This document shows positions 1-6,956 of a stretch of 19,751 nucleotides of DNA, one piece after another. This stretch comes from DATKNA01 sp035541595. Its GTDB lineage: Bacteria; Actinomycetota; Actinomycetes; Actinomycetales; Kineosporiaceae. A program made the translations under genes and the position numbers. Every line of letters begins with the position of its first letter. The first letter of the stretch is position 1. The stretch covers positions 1 through 19,751 of the forward strand of contig DATKNA010000228.1 of NCBI GenBank assembly GCA_035541595.1. Reading direction: 5' to 3'. Under the pieces are notes generated by a model. That model did not search any database and was not told the DNA's origin. It saw only the letters and a list, made by a program, of their open reading frames with translations.

Positions 1-131
1 GCCGCGACCGGCGCCCCCACGACCGCGACCGGCACGCCCTCGTTCGCAGCGGGCCGGCTGGCGTACCACCACCAGGGGACGCCGACGGTGACGGCGAGGC
101 ACACCACGAGCGCGGCGAGCCAGCGGTGCAC
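1..131 (-). CDS. Exported protein, 5' end only; probable class F sortase
   Basis: Only the first 43 codons lie in the window; the gene runs off the left edge. It starts with GTG at 131, with an AGGGAGGA Shine-Dalgarno at 139-146, 7 nt away. The translation begins MHRWLAALVVCLAVTVG, a short positive end and a hydrophobic stretch (about residues 4-22) like a signal anchor, then a run of three Trp and a Tyr, then an Ala/Pro/Val-rich stalk. No catalytic domain is visible. The assignment rests on position: in many actinobacteria a secreted DUF4397 protein, as encoded just upstream, is followed by a class F sortase with exactly this kind of N-terminal anchor and short linker. Any other membrane-anchored secreted protein would also fit. 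Export is fairly sure; sortase is inference. Confidence 0.5.
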   Translation of the reverse strand, partial: MHRWLAALVVCLAVTVGVPWWWYASRPAANEGVPVAVVGAPVA

Positions 132-206
132 GGCGATGTCCTCCCTGGAGTCCGACCTGGGTCTGTGGGGGTATCGCACCCCGGTGCTGTGGGATGGGAG
201 TGGCCG

Positions 207-236
207 ACCCCGGGCCCGCTCGGGCGGGCCCGGGGT
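207..236 (-). terminator. Perfect 13-bp hairpin after the DUF4397 gene
   Basis: Arms at 207-219 and 224-236 are exact complements (ACCCCGGGCCCGC and its reverse complement) around a 4-base loop, TCGG on the plus strand. The stem begins 9 nt past the DUF4397 stop and lies before the next gene's start at 131. It has no T-tract on either strand, as is common for actinobacterial terminators. It could stop the DUF4397 transcript or lower expression of the downstream gene. Confidence 0.6.
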
Positions 237-244
237 GGTGGGGG

Positions 245-1057
245 TCAGCGCCGCCGGACGAGGACGACCCGGCGGCCGGCCACCAGCGCGCCGCCCAGGG
301 CGAGCAGGGTCAGCGCGAGGAGGGGGAGGGGCATCGTGTCGTCGACGAGCCCGCCCGTCCCGGACGGCACGCCACCGGGGTTGCCGTGCATCCCACCGAT
401 CGTTTGAACGGCCAGCTTGAGGTTCTTGTCCTGGGCGGACCCCCAGGCGTAGACGATCGTGCTCGTGCCCTCCGCGAGGTTCAGGTCGCCGGGCCCGATC
501 ACCACGGTGCTGGTGCCGGCGAGCACGACGTCCGCCGTCTCGGTGCCGGCGGGGAGGTCGGCCTTGGCCTGGTTCGGGTTCGTCAGGCCCTTGAAGACCG
601 GCGTCCCGTCGGCCCGGACGTCGACCGCCGGCGCTGCGGCGTCGTGCCTCACGACCAGGCGCGCCTGACCGGCCTTCAGCTGCGAGACGTCGTTCACGTA
701 CGGCGTGAGCACCGGCTTCCCGTCGGCGGTGAGGTGAGCGACGATCGTGAGGTTCGCGCCGCTGGGAACCGTGACCCCCTTCGCTTCGATCGCGGGGGTT
801 CCGCCCGGGCCCTTGCCGGTGGGGAAGACCTTGATGTCATAGGTCCCTTCGGGCAGGGCCACGGGGTCGGTCAGGGTGCCCGGGGTGAAGTCGGTGAGCA
901 GCTTGGTCCCGTTGGCGTAGACGTCGACGGCGAGGCCAGGGACACCGTGCAGGATCGAGACCTGGGACGTGCCGGCCGCCTGCGACGGCGCGGCCAGCGC
1001 GAGGCCGATCCCGGCGGCCACGACACCGGCCGCGGCGAGGGAGCGCAGAATGCGCAT
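245..1057 (-). CDS. Secreted DUF4397 domain protein with sortase-like C-terminal tail
   Basis: A 270-residue protein starting ATG at 1057, with GGAG 5 nt upstream. Residues 1-28 form a clear signal peptide ending in SQA-A. Residues about 31-215 carry the DUF4397 beta-sandwich pattern in two similar halves: SQVSILHGVPGLAVDVYANG near 31-50 and ARLVVRHDAAAPAVDVRADG near 132-151. This family occurs on actinobacterial and Gram-positive surfaces; its function is unknown. The C-terminus has a Gly-rich segment (GVPSGTGGLVDD, 229-240), a hydrophobic stretch (about 243-260) and an Arg-rich end (RRVVLVRRR). That is the layout of a cell-wall sorting signal, but there is no LPXTG. It could be anchored by the neighbouring probable sortase or simply by the membrane helix. 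Family and export are well supported; covalent anchoring is inference. Confidence 0.9.
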   Translation of the reverse strand: MRILRSLAAAGVVAAGIGLALAAPSQAAGTSQVSILHGVPGLAVDVYANGTKLLTDFTPGTLTDPVALPEGTYDIKVFPTGKGPGGTPAIEAKGVTVPSGANLTIVAHLTADGKPVLTPYVNDVSQLKAGQARLVVRHDAAAPAVDVRADGTPVFKGLTNPNQAKADLPAGTETADVVLAGTSTVVIGPGDLNLAEGTSTIVYAWGSAQDKNLKLAVQTIGGMHGNPGGVPSGTGGLVDDTMPLPLLALTLLALGGALVAGRRVVLVRRR

Positions 1058-1083
1058 CGGAACTCCAGGGTGGTGGGACGGAC

Positions 1084-1096
1084 GGGGTGTCACCCC
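1084..1096. promoter_or_regulatory. Small perfect palindrome in the DUF4397 leader
   Basis: GGGGTG-T-CACCCC is a 6+1+6 perfect inverted repeat lying 27 nt upstream of the DUF4397 start. It could be an operator or a short leader hairpin; GC-rich DNA makes chance occurrence fairly likely. Confidence 0.25.
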
Positions 1097-1137
1097 CGCT
1101 TCCGCGCCCCCCCGGAGCTCGGATGCAGCGCACACGT

Positions 1138-1153
1138 CGTGACGTAGCTCACA
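1138..1153. promoter_or_regulatory. Candidate Crp-type operator
   Basis: CGTGA-N6-TCACA on the plus strand, that is TGTGA-N6-TCACG on the minus strand, matches the classic Crp palindrome TGTGA-N6-TCACA at nine of ten fixed positions. It lies 81 nt upstream of the DUF4397 start and downstream of the ABC permease stop. No convincing -10 hexamer is seen beside it, so its role is uncertain. Confidence 0.35.
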
Positions 1154-1196
1154 ATGGTGCTCGCACACGGCCCCGTCCCCGCCGCCGCTGGAGGCC

Positions 1197-2000
1197 TCAC
1201 TCCCAGCGGAACCAGCGGACGGCGGCGAGCGCGGCGGCGCCCCCCCAGGCGAGGAGCACCGCGACAGACCCGACGTCCAGCCGCCCGTGCTGCAGCGCCG
1301 CCCGGAACGCGGCGGCCAGGGCCCCGGAGGGCAGGAGGGCGGCGATGCTGCCGGCGGTGCCGTGCAGCGGGACGACCACCGCGCCACCGACGACCAGCAG
1401 GACCCAGACGAGGTTCGCCACGGCGAGCACCGCCTCGCTGCGCAGCGTCCCTGCCAGGAGGAGGCCGAGGGCGACGAAGGCGCCGGTGCCGGCGAGCGCG
1501 GGGACGGTCGCGACGAGGACGCCGGCCGGGACCGGACGCCAGCCGAGCGCCAGCGCGATGGCACCGAGGACCACCACCTGGACGATCTCGACGGCCAGCA
1601 CGGCCAGCGTTCGGCCGGCGAGCAGCCCGGACCGGCCCAGCGGAGTCGTGCCGAGGAGCCGGAGCACGCCGTATCGCCGGTCGAACGCCGTGCCGATCGC
1701 CTGCCCGGTGAACGCCGTGGAGATGATCGCGAGGGCGAGCACGCCGGGGGCGACGACGTCGATCCGGCGGTACGGCCCGAGGCCGGGCACCGCGGCCAGG
1801 GTCAGACCCACCAGCAGGAGTGCCGGCAGCACCAGGGTGAGCAGGACCTGCTCCCCGTTGCGCAACAGGATCCGGGCGTCGAACCCGGCCTGCGCGAGCA
1901 CGCGCCGGGGTGCCGGAGCCGGGCGCGGGTCGGGCTCGAGGTCCGCCGCCGTGAACGGGCGGTCCGGGACGCCGGCCGGCGCCGGGGCGGGCGTGCTCAC
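1197..2000 (-). CDS. ABC-2 type transporter permease
   Basis: A 267-residue membrane protein, the permease of a two-gene exporter. I place the start at GTG 2000, because it overlaps the ATPase stop in a GTGA junction; a longer frame upstream would run through the end of the ATPase gene. A Pro/Ala-rich cytoplasmic head (about 1-33) is followed by a segment before the first helix and about six hydrophobic helices (near 52-71, 83-103, 132-152, 162-183, 189-210 and 244-262), the usual ABC-2/DrrB plan. The intracellular piece DRRYGVLRLLGTTPLGR (about 108-123) is typical of this family, where it forms the coupling region. Mycobacterium tuberculosis has a similar ABC pair (Rv1457c-Rv1458c) divergent from its suf operon. 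The substrate cannot be read from the sequence. Confidence 0.88.
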   Translation of the reverse strand: MSTPAPAPAGVPDRPFTAADLEPDPRPAPAPRRVLAQAGFDARILLRNGEQVLLTLVLPALLLVGLTLAAVPGLGPYRRIDVVAPGVLALAIISTAFTGQAIGTAFDRRYGVLRLLGTTPLGRSGLLAGRTLAVLAVEIVQVVVLGAIALALGWRPVPAGVLVATVPALAGTGAFVALGLLLAGTLRSEAVLAVANLVWVLLVVGGAVVVPLHGTAGSIAALLPSGALAAAFRAALQHGRLDVGSVAVLLAWGGAAALAAVRWFRWE

Positions 2001-2920
2001 CGCAGACCACGGCCCGTGATCTCGAGGAAGACGTCCTCCAGCGTGCGTCGGCCGAGCGCGAGCCCCTCGGGGAGCACGCCGTGCGCGGCGCACCAGGCGG
2101 TGACGGTCGCCACCGCGCCCGGCCCCAGCGCGACGTCCCGGCCCTCGACGACGTAGCGGCCGGGGGTCGGCTCGGCCGCGACCACGCCGTCGGGCAGCGC
2201 GGCCCGCAGCGGGGTGAGGTCGAGCGCCGGGGGTCCGGAGAACTGCAGGACGTCGGCGCCGGCGGTGAGCTCCGCGGGGGTTCCCTGCGCGACGACGCGG
2301 CCGGCGTCCACGACGACGACGTGGTCGGCCAGCCGCTCGGCCTCGTCCATGAGATGGGTAGTGAGGACGACGGCCGCGCCGGCCTCGCGCAGGAGGCCGA
2401 CCAGCGACCAGACGGCCAGGCGGGCCTGGGGGTCGAGCCCGGCGGTCGGCTCGTCGAGGAAGGCGACCTCCGGCCGGCCGACGACGGCCAGGGCAAGCGC
2501 CAGCCTCTGGCGCTGGCCGCCGGACAGCCGCCTGACGGTCGTCCGCAGGACGGTGTCGAGGCCCAGCGCGCCGGTCAGCCGATCGGGATCGAGCGGGCGC
2601 GCGTGCATCGCCGCGACGTGCTGCAGGACCTCACCGGCCCGGGCCCCCGTCGGCAGCCCGCCGTCCTGGAGCATGACGCCGACGCGCGAGCGCAGCCTGG
2701 CCCCGTCGTGCCAGGGGTCGAGACCCAGCACCCGCACGCTGCCGGCGTCCGGCTGCCGCAGGCCCTCGCAGCATTCGATCGTCGTGGTCTTGCCGGCCCC
2801 GTTGGGCCCGAGGACGGCGGTCACCGCGCCCGCGGCCGCGCTGAGGCCCAGGCCGTCGACGACGGCTCGGCCGGCGTAGCGCTTGACGAGCCCGGTGATC
2901 TCGAGAGCAGGCCCGGACAC
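1997..2920 (-). CDS. ABC transporter ATP-binding protein (DrrA/CcmA type)
   Basis: A 307-residue ATPase that powers the permease encoded next. All nucleotide-binding motifs are present: Walker A GPNGAGKTT (38-46), signature LSGGQRQR (132-139), Walker B VAFLDEPTAGLD (152-163) and the switch histidine in TTHLMDEAERLAD (His189). A C-terminal domain of about 90 residues ends in LEDVFLEITGRGLR, typical of exporters of the DrrA/ABC-2 class. The start is GTG 2920. A TAGACT -10 box ends exactly 6 nt before it and there is no Shine-Dalgarno, which suggests a leaderless mRNA. The gene is transcribed away from sufR, and an ABC ATPase in this position is conserved in mycobacteria; why it stays beside suf is not known. 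Confidence 0.93.
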   Translation of the reverse strand: MSGPALEITGLVKRYAGRAVVDGLGLSAAAGAVTAVLGPNGAGKTTTIECCEGLRQPDAGSVRVLGLDPWHDGARLRSRVGVMLQDGGLPTGARAGEVLQHVAAMHARPLDPDRLTGALGLDTVLRTTVRRLSGGQRQRLALALAVVGRPEVAFLDEPTAGLDPQARLAVWSLVGLLREAGAAVVLTTHLMDEAERLADHVVVVDAGRVVAQGTPAELTAGADVLQFSGPPALDLTPLRAALPDGVVAAEPTPGRYVVEGRDVALGPGAVATVTAWCAAHGVLPEGLALGRRTLEDVFLEITGRGLR

Positions 2921-2926
2921 ACCCGG

Positions 2927-2932
2927 AGTCTA
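2927..2932 (-). promoter_or_regulatory. -10 box for leaderless ABC ATPase mRNA
   Basis: TAGACT on the minus strand fits the TANNNT -10 pattern and is separated from the GTG start at 2920 by 6 nt, placing +1 on the start codon. No recognisable -35 box is seen. Confidence 0.5.
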
Positions 2933-2958
2933 GGCAGCGCACGGCAGACTCCTCGGCC

Positions 2959-3063
2959 CCCCTCTCTCGTGATCATGCAATCCGTGTCGATCAAGTGAAC
3001 GGCCGTTACTTGATCGACACGGATTGCCTGATCAGCGGGGCTTGCATGATCACGCGCGAGGGG
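2959..3063. repeat. Nested palindromic element, MITE- or REP-like
   Basis: The outer arms, 2959-2980 and 3042-3063, are inverted repeats matching at 20 of 22 positions, with a perfect 13-bp core CGTGATCATGCAA (2968-2980) and its complement (3042-3054). Inside is a second inverted repeat of 20 perfect bases, 2977-2996 against 3008-3027, around an 11-base spacer that contains the palindrome AACGGCCGTT. CTGATCAG (3028-3035) is a further small palindrome on the right. GATC occurs at 2971, 2989, 3012, 3030 and 3048. The element fills most of the space between the divergent ABC and suf promoters. It encodes nothing and shows no obvious target-site duplication. It could be a mobile miniature element, an intergenic repeat, or a complex operator. 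Confidence 0.8.
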
Positions 3064-3077
3064 TCGAGGGGGTCGAG

Positions 3078-3106
3078 TTGAGGAAGCGGAGGAATTACGT
3101 CACACT
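3078..3106 (+). promoter_or_regulatory. Probable suf operon promoter
   Basis: TTGAGG (3078-3083) and CACACT (3101-3106) stand 17 nt apart as -35 and -10 elements. The -10 keeps only A2 and T6 of the consensus, as expected of a regulated promoter. Six bases later lies the sufR GTG at 3113, so transcription would start on or next to the start codon. A GGAGGA at 3088-3093 is about 20 nt from the start, too far to act as a Shine-Dalgarno. Confidence 0.45.
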
Positions 3107-3116
3107 GGTGGTGTGA
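3100..3116. promoter_or_regulatory. SufR operator overlapping the sufR start codon
   Basis: TCACAC-TGGTG-GTGTGA is a perfect 6+5+6 inverted repeat. It also contains ACACT-N5-TGTGA, the pattern reported for the mycobacterial SufR operator upstream of the suf genes. It covers the proposed -10 box and includes the GTG start codon of sufR, so bound SufR would block RNA polymerase and repress its own operon. Confidence 0.8.
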
Positions 3117-3889
3117 AATTCGCTCCGCAGCCCGCGGCCCCCGAGGCCACGGAGGAGGCACCCGCCGACGCGCGCACGCGCGACCGGGTCTGCCGTGCTG
3201 TTCTGGAGCAGGGTCCGGTGAGCGCCTCGCACCTCGCCGAGCGGCTCGGCCTGTCGCCCGCAGCCGTCCGGCGGCACTTGGACGCGCTCGCCGGCGACGG
3301 TCTCGTCGCCGTCTGGGAGTCCACGTCGCTCGGGAGCCCCGGTCGTCGCGGCCGGGGAAGGCCCGCCCGCCGCTATGTGGCGACCGATCGGGGTCATGCG
3401 CTGATGTCCGCCGGGTACGACGACCTCGCGTCGTCGGCCCTGCGGTACCTGCGGGCCAGGTTGGGGGAGCAGGCCGTGCGCAGCTTCGCCGAGCAGCGCG
3501 TGGGCGAACTCGAGCGCCGCTACCTGCCCGAGGTGGAGGCTGCGGGGCGGGACGTCGGGCGGCGCGCGGAGGCGCTCGCCACGGCGCTCACGGCGGACGG
3601 CTACGCGGCCACGGTCCGCCCCGCGGCGCCCGGCGTCCCGGGTCTGGGCGCCCAGCTGTGCCAGGGCCATTGCCCGGTCCAGCACGTGGCCCGCGAATTC
3701 CCCGAGCTCTGCGAGGCGGAGACGGGCGCGTTCTCGCGTCTGCTGGGAGTGCACGTGCAAAGGCTCGCGACGCTCGCCCACGGCGAGCACGTCTGCACCA
3801 CTCATGTGCCGACCGGACCGCTCGTCGCGTCCCCGAAGACCATCGTTCCACCAGCCAGCCTCACCACCACGGGAAGGCAGTCCGAATGA
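3113..3889 (+). CDS. sufR: SufR, Fe-S cluster-sensing repressor of the suf operon
   Basis: A 258-residue ArsR/DeoR-like winged-helix regulator heading the suf operon. The helix-turn-helix is at about 22-65 (GPVSASHLAERLGLSPAAV, 34-52), followed by a basic wing rich in Gly and Arg (about 74-88). The C-terminal half has four Cys, at 183, 187, 200 and 228, in LCQGHC, PELC and HVC. Their spacing of 4, 13 and 28 residues agrees with the cluster-binding region of Mycobacterium SufR, which holds a 4Fe-4S cluster and represses suf when loaded. The GTG start lies inside the operator and lacks a Shine-Dalgarno, so a leaderless transcript is likely. The stop overlaps the sufB ATG (ATGA), indicating translational coupling. 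Confidence 0.95.
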   Translation: MKFAPQPAAPEATEEAPADARTRDRVCRAVLEQGPVSASHLAERLGLSPAAVRRHLDALAGDGLVAVWESTSLGSPGRRGRGRPARRYVATDRGHALMSAGYDDLASSALRYLRARLGEQAVRSFAEQRVGELERRYLPEVEAAGRDVGRRAEALATALTADGYAATVRPAAPGVPGLGAQLCQGHCPVQHVAREFPELCEAETGAFSRLLGVHVQRLATLAHGEHVCTTHVPTGPLVASPKTIVPPASLTTTGRQSE

Positions 3890-5298
3890 CGACCACGGCA
3901 CGCCCCGAGCTCGAGGGTATCGGCCACTACGAGTACGGCTGGGCGGACTCCGACGCGGCCGGCGCCCGCGCGCGCCGCGGCCTCTCCGAAGAGGTCGTGC
4001 GGGACATCTCGGCGAAGAAGGGCGAGCCCGAGTGGATGCTCAAGCTCCGGCTCAAGGGGTTGCGCCTGTTCGACCGCAAGCCCATGCCGACGTGGGGGGC
4101 CGACCTCTCCGGCATCGACTTCGACTCGATCAAGTACTTCGTCCGCTCCACCGAGAAGCAGGCGGCGAGCTGGGACGAGCTCCCGGCGGACATCAAGAAC
4201 ACCTACGACCGGCTGGGGATCCCCGAGGCGGAGAAGCAGCGCCTCGTCGCCGGCGTGGCGGCGCAGTACGAGAGCGAAGTGGTTTACCATCAAATCAACG
4301 AGGAGCTGGCTCGGCAGGGAGTCATCTTCCTCGACACCGACACCGGTCTGAAGGAGTACCCCGAGCTCTTCCAGGAGTACTTCTCGACGGTCATCCCGGT
4401 CGGTGACAACAAGTTCGCCTCCCTCAACACCGCGGTGTGGTCCGGCGGGTCGTTCATCTACGTGCCCAAGGGCGTGCACGTCGAGATCCCGCTGCAGGCC
4501 TACTTCCGGATCAACACCGAGAACATGGGCCAGTTCGAGCGGACCCTGATCGTCGCCGACGAGGGCTCGTACGTGCATTACGTCGAGGGCTGCACGGCGC
4601 CGATATACTCCAGCGACTCGCTGCACTCCGCGGTCGTCGAGATCGTGGTGAAGAAGAACGCCCGCGTCCGGTACACGACCATCCAGAACTGGTCGAACAA
4701 CGTCTACAACCTCGTCACCAAACGGGCGACCTGCGCCGACGGCGCGACCATGGAGTGGATCGACGGCAACATCGGGTCGAAGGTCACGATGAAGTACCCC
4801 GCCGTCTTCCTCCTGGGCGAGCACGCCAAGGGCGAGACCCTGTCCATCGCGTTCGCGGGCGAGGGCCAGCACCAGGACGCCGGCGCGAAGATGGTGCACG
4901 CCGCCCCGCACACCTTCTCGAGCATCGTGTCGAAGTCGGTCGCCCGCGGCGGCGGCCGCACCTCCTACCGCGGCCTGGTCCAGGTGCTCGAGGGCTCGCA
5001 CCACTCGGCGTCGACGGTCCGCTGCGACGCGCTGCTCGTCGACACGGTCAGCAGGTCCGACACCTACCCCTACGTCGACGTCCGCGAGGACGACGTCGCG
5101 ATGGGGCACGAGGCGACCGTCTCGAAGGTCAGCGAGGACCAGTTGTTCTACCTCATGTCCCGCGGCATGTCCGAGGAGGAGGCCATGGCGATGATCGTGC
5201 GCGGGTTCATCGAGCCCATCGCGCGCGAGCTCCCCATGGAGTACGCCCTCGAGCTCAACCGCCTGATCGAGCTGCAGATGGAAGGAGCCGTCGGCTGA
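3886..5298 (+). CDS. sufB: Fe-S cluster assembly scaffold protein SufB
   Basis: A 470-residue SufB. With SufC and SufD it forms the cytosolic SufBC2D scaffold on which Fe-S clusters are built. The start is ATG 3886, overlapping the sufR stop by 4 nt with GGAAGG upstream. The N-terminal helical part is followed by the right-handed beta-helix core (about 160-400) and the conserved C-terminal helices that bind SufC (SEDQLFYLMSRGMSEEEA, about 416-433). Cys380 in STVRCDALLVD matches the cluster-building cysteine of Escherichia coli SufB (Cys405). Length is normal and the reading frame is uninterrupted: the intein carried by Mycobacterium tuberculosis SufB is absent. The TGA overlaps the sufD ATG by one base. 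Confidence 0.98.
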   Translation: MTTTARPELEGIGHYEYGWADSDAAGARARRGLSEEVVRDISAKKGEPEWMLKLRLKGLRLFDRKPMPTWGADLSGIDFDSIKYFVRSTEKQAASWDELPADIKNTYDRLGIPEAEKQRLVAGVAAQYESEVVYHQINEELARQGVIFLDTDTGLKEYPELFQEYFSTVIPVGDNKFASLNTAVWSGGSFIYVPKGVHVEIPLQAYFRINTENMGQFERTLIVADEGSYVHYVEGCTAPIYSSDSLHSAVVEIVVKKNARVRYTTIQNWSNNVYNLVTKRATCADGATMEWIDGNIGSKVTMKYPAVFLLGEHAKGETLSIAFAGEGQHQDAGAKMVHAAPHTFSSIVSKSVARGGGRTSYRGLVQVLEGSHHSASTVRCDALLVDTVSRSDTYPYVDVREDDVAMGHEATVSKVSEDQLFYLMSRGMSEEEAMAMIVRGFIEPIARELPMEYALELNRLIELQMEGAVG

Positions 5299-6590
5299 TG
5301 GGAGCCGGCACGCAGGCAGGCCCCCGGGCGACCACCGCGGAGGACCTGCACCACAAGGCTGCCGCCGGGACCCGAGGGGCTGCGGAACCCGGCGCGGAGC
5401 AGCACGGTTTCGTCGCGCACACCCACGGGGGGCGGCCGGGCGCGGGCGGCGTGCCCGCGCGGTCGCGGGCGGAGCGCCTGGCGAGTTTCGACGTCGCCGA
5501 CTTCCCGATTCCCACCGGGCGCGAGGAGGACTGGCGGTTCACCCCGCTGGACCGGCTCCGGGGTCTGCACGCCGGCGCGGCGGAGTCCGGGCCGGCCCCG
5601 GCCGTCGAGGTCGAGGCGCCCCCCGGCTTCACGGCCGAGACCGTCGCGTTGACCGGTGAGCAGCGTGATGACCGGCTCGGCCGCACCGGTCCCCCGGAGG
5701 ACCGGATCTCGGCCCAGGCGTGGACGTCGGCGGCGACGGCCACCCTGGTCACGCTCGAGAAGTCGGCCGTGGCGGAGCAGCCGGCGGTGGTCCGGGTCAG
5801 CGGGCACGGCGGCACGCACTACCTGCACCTGGCGCTGCGGGCGGCCAGGCAGTCGACCGGCGTCGTCGTGCTCGACCACCGGGGCTCCGGCGCCGTCGCC
5901 GCGAACGTCGAGATCGACGTCGAGGACGCCGCGCACCTCACCGTGATCAGCATCCAGGACTGGGCGGACGACGCCGTCCACGTCACCGCGCACCTGGCCC
6001 GGCTGGGCCGGGACGCGCGGCTGAAGCACGTGGTCGCCACGCTCGGCGGCGACCTCGTGCGGCTGACCTCCTCGAGCCGGTTCACCGCTCCGGGCAGCGA
6101 GATCGAGGCCCTGGGCCTGTACTTCGCGGACGCCGGTCAGCACCAGGAGCACCGCCTCTTCGTCGATCACGCCGTGGCGAACTGCACCAGCCGGGTCACG
6201 TACAAGGGCGCCCTGCAGGGCGACGGCGCCCACACCGTCTGGGTCGGCGACGTCCTCATCCGGGCCGAGGCCGAGGGCACCGACACCTACGAGCTCAACC
6301 GCAACCTCGTGCTCACCGACGGCGCCCGGGCCGACTCCGTGCCCAACCTGGAGATCGAGACCGGCGAGATCGTCGGCGCCGGCCACGCCAGCGCCACCGG
6401 CCGGTTCGACGACGAGCAACTGTTCTACCTGCAGGCCCGGGGCATCCCCGAGCTCGAGGCCCGACGTCTCGTCGTCCGGGGCTTCTTCGTCGAGCTCATC
6501 GGGCGCATCGGCGTGCCGGCGGTCGAGGAGCGGCTGATGGCCGCCATCGAGGCCGAGCTGGCGACGTCCGTCGGCGAGGTGACGCCGTGA
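5298..6590 (+). CDS. sufD: Fe-S cluster assembly protein SufD
   Basis: A 430-residue SufD, the SufB paralogue in the SufBC2D complex, linked to iron entry. I place the start at ATG 5298, which overlaps the sufB stop (TGATG) and has GGAAGGAG in the sufB tail. The first 60 residues are low-complexity and not conserved. GREEDWRFTPL (74-84) begins the familiar domain, then comes the beta-helix core, with LYFADAGQHQEHRLFVDH near 274-291 and YELNRNLVLTDGARADS near 331-347. His363 in GAGHASATGR corresponds to the functional SufD His360 of Escherichia coli. The C-terminal DDEQLFYLQARGI repeats the SufB motif for SufC binding. The next gene begins within its stop codon (GTGA). Confidence 0.97.
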   Translation: MGAGTQAGPRATTAEDLHHKAAAGTRGAAEPGAEQHGFVAHTHGGRPGAGGVPARSRAERLASFDVADFPIPTGREEDWRFTPLDRLRGLHAGAAESGPAPAVEVEAPPGFTAETVALTGEQRDDRLGRTGPPEDRISAQAWTSAATATLVTLEKSAVAEQPAVVRVSGHGGTHYLHLALRAARQSTGVVVLDHRGSGAVAANVEIDVEDAAHLTVISIQDWADDAVHVTAHLARLGRDARLKHVVATLGGDLVRLTSSSRFTAPGSEIEALGLYFADAGQHQEHRLFVDHAVANCTSRVTYKGALQGDGAHTVWVGDVLIRAEAEGTDTYELNRNLVLTDGARADSVPNLEIETGEIVGAGHASATGRFDDEQLFYLQARGIPELEARRLVVRGFFVELIGRIGVPAVEERLMAAIEAELATSVGEVTP

Positions 6591-6919
6591 GCGCCCGGCG
6601 GGTCCTGTCCCTGGGGGACCTCCCGGACGTCGGCGCCGTCCGGGTCGTCGTCGACGGCGCGCCCGTCGCCGTGGTCCGCGACGAGGAGGGGCACGTGCAC
6701 GCGATCGGCGACACCTGCACGCACGCGGAGGTCTCCCTGTCGGAGGGCGAGGTGGAGGACTGCACGATCGAGTGCTGGCTCCACGGCTCGCGCTTCGACC
6801 TGCGCACCGGCGAGCCGACCGCCCTGCCGGCGATCCGGCCCGTGCCCGTCTATCCCGTGACCCTGGACGGCGACGACGTGCTCGTCGACGTCGACCTGAC
6901 CGTCAACGCCGGCGACTGA
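6587..6919 (+). CDS. Rieske-type ferredoxin of the suf operon
   Basis: A 110-residue Rieske [2Fe-2S] protein of the non-heme oxygenase ferredoxin type. The cluster ligands are complete: Cys44-Thr-His46 and Cys63-Trp-Leu-His66, 16 residues apart. The start is GTG 6587, overlapping the sufD stop by 4 nt. A Rieske ferredoxin between sufD and sufC is normal in Streptomyces and many other actinobacteria but absent from Mycobacterium. It is thought to deliver electrons during cluster assembly or to be an early cluster client; neither can be shown from sequence. No oxygenase gene is nearby, so a role within suf is more likely than one in aromatic degradation. Confidence 0.95.
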   Translation: MSARRVLSLGDLPDVGAVRVVVDGAPVAVVRDEEGHVHAIGDTCTHAEVSLSEGEVEDCTIECWLHGSRFDLRTGEPTALPAIRPVPVYPVTLDGDDVLVDVDLTVNAGD

Positions 6920-6956
6920 GCGCCGCGGCCGGCGAGCGAAGGAGAATCCACACCGA

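Noticed and set aside
3802..5109. A 435-codon open frame antisense to sufR and sufB
   Set aside because: It is rich in Asp, Val, Arg and Gly with no family-like motif, and lies wholly opposite strongly conserved SufR and SufB coding sequence. Long antisense frames are expected at this GC content.
3886..5298. An intein in SufB, as in Mycobacterium tuberculosis
   Set aside because: The SufB frame is continuous at normal length with no intein splicing blocks.
5148..6419. A 423-codon antisense frame opposite sufD
   Set aside because: It mirrors sufD codons, has no recognisable domain and no start signal of its own.
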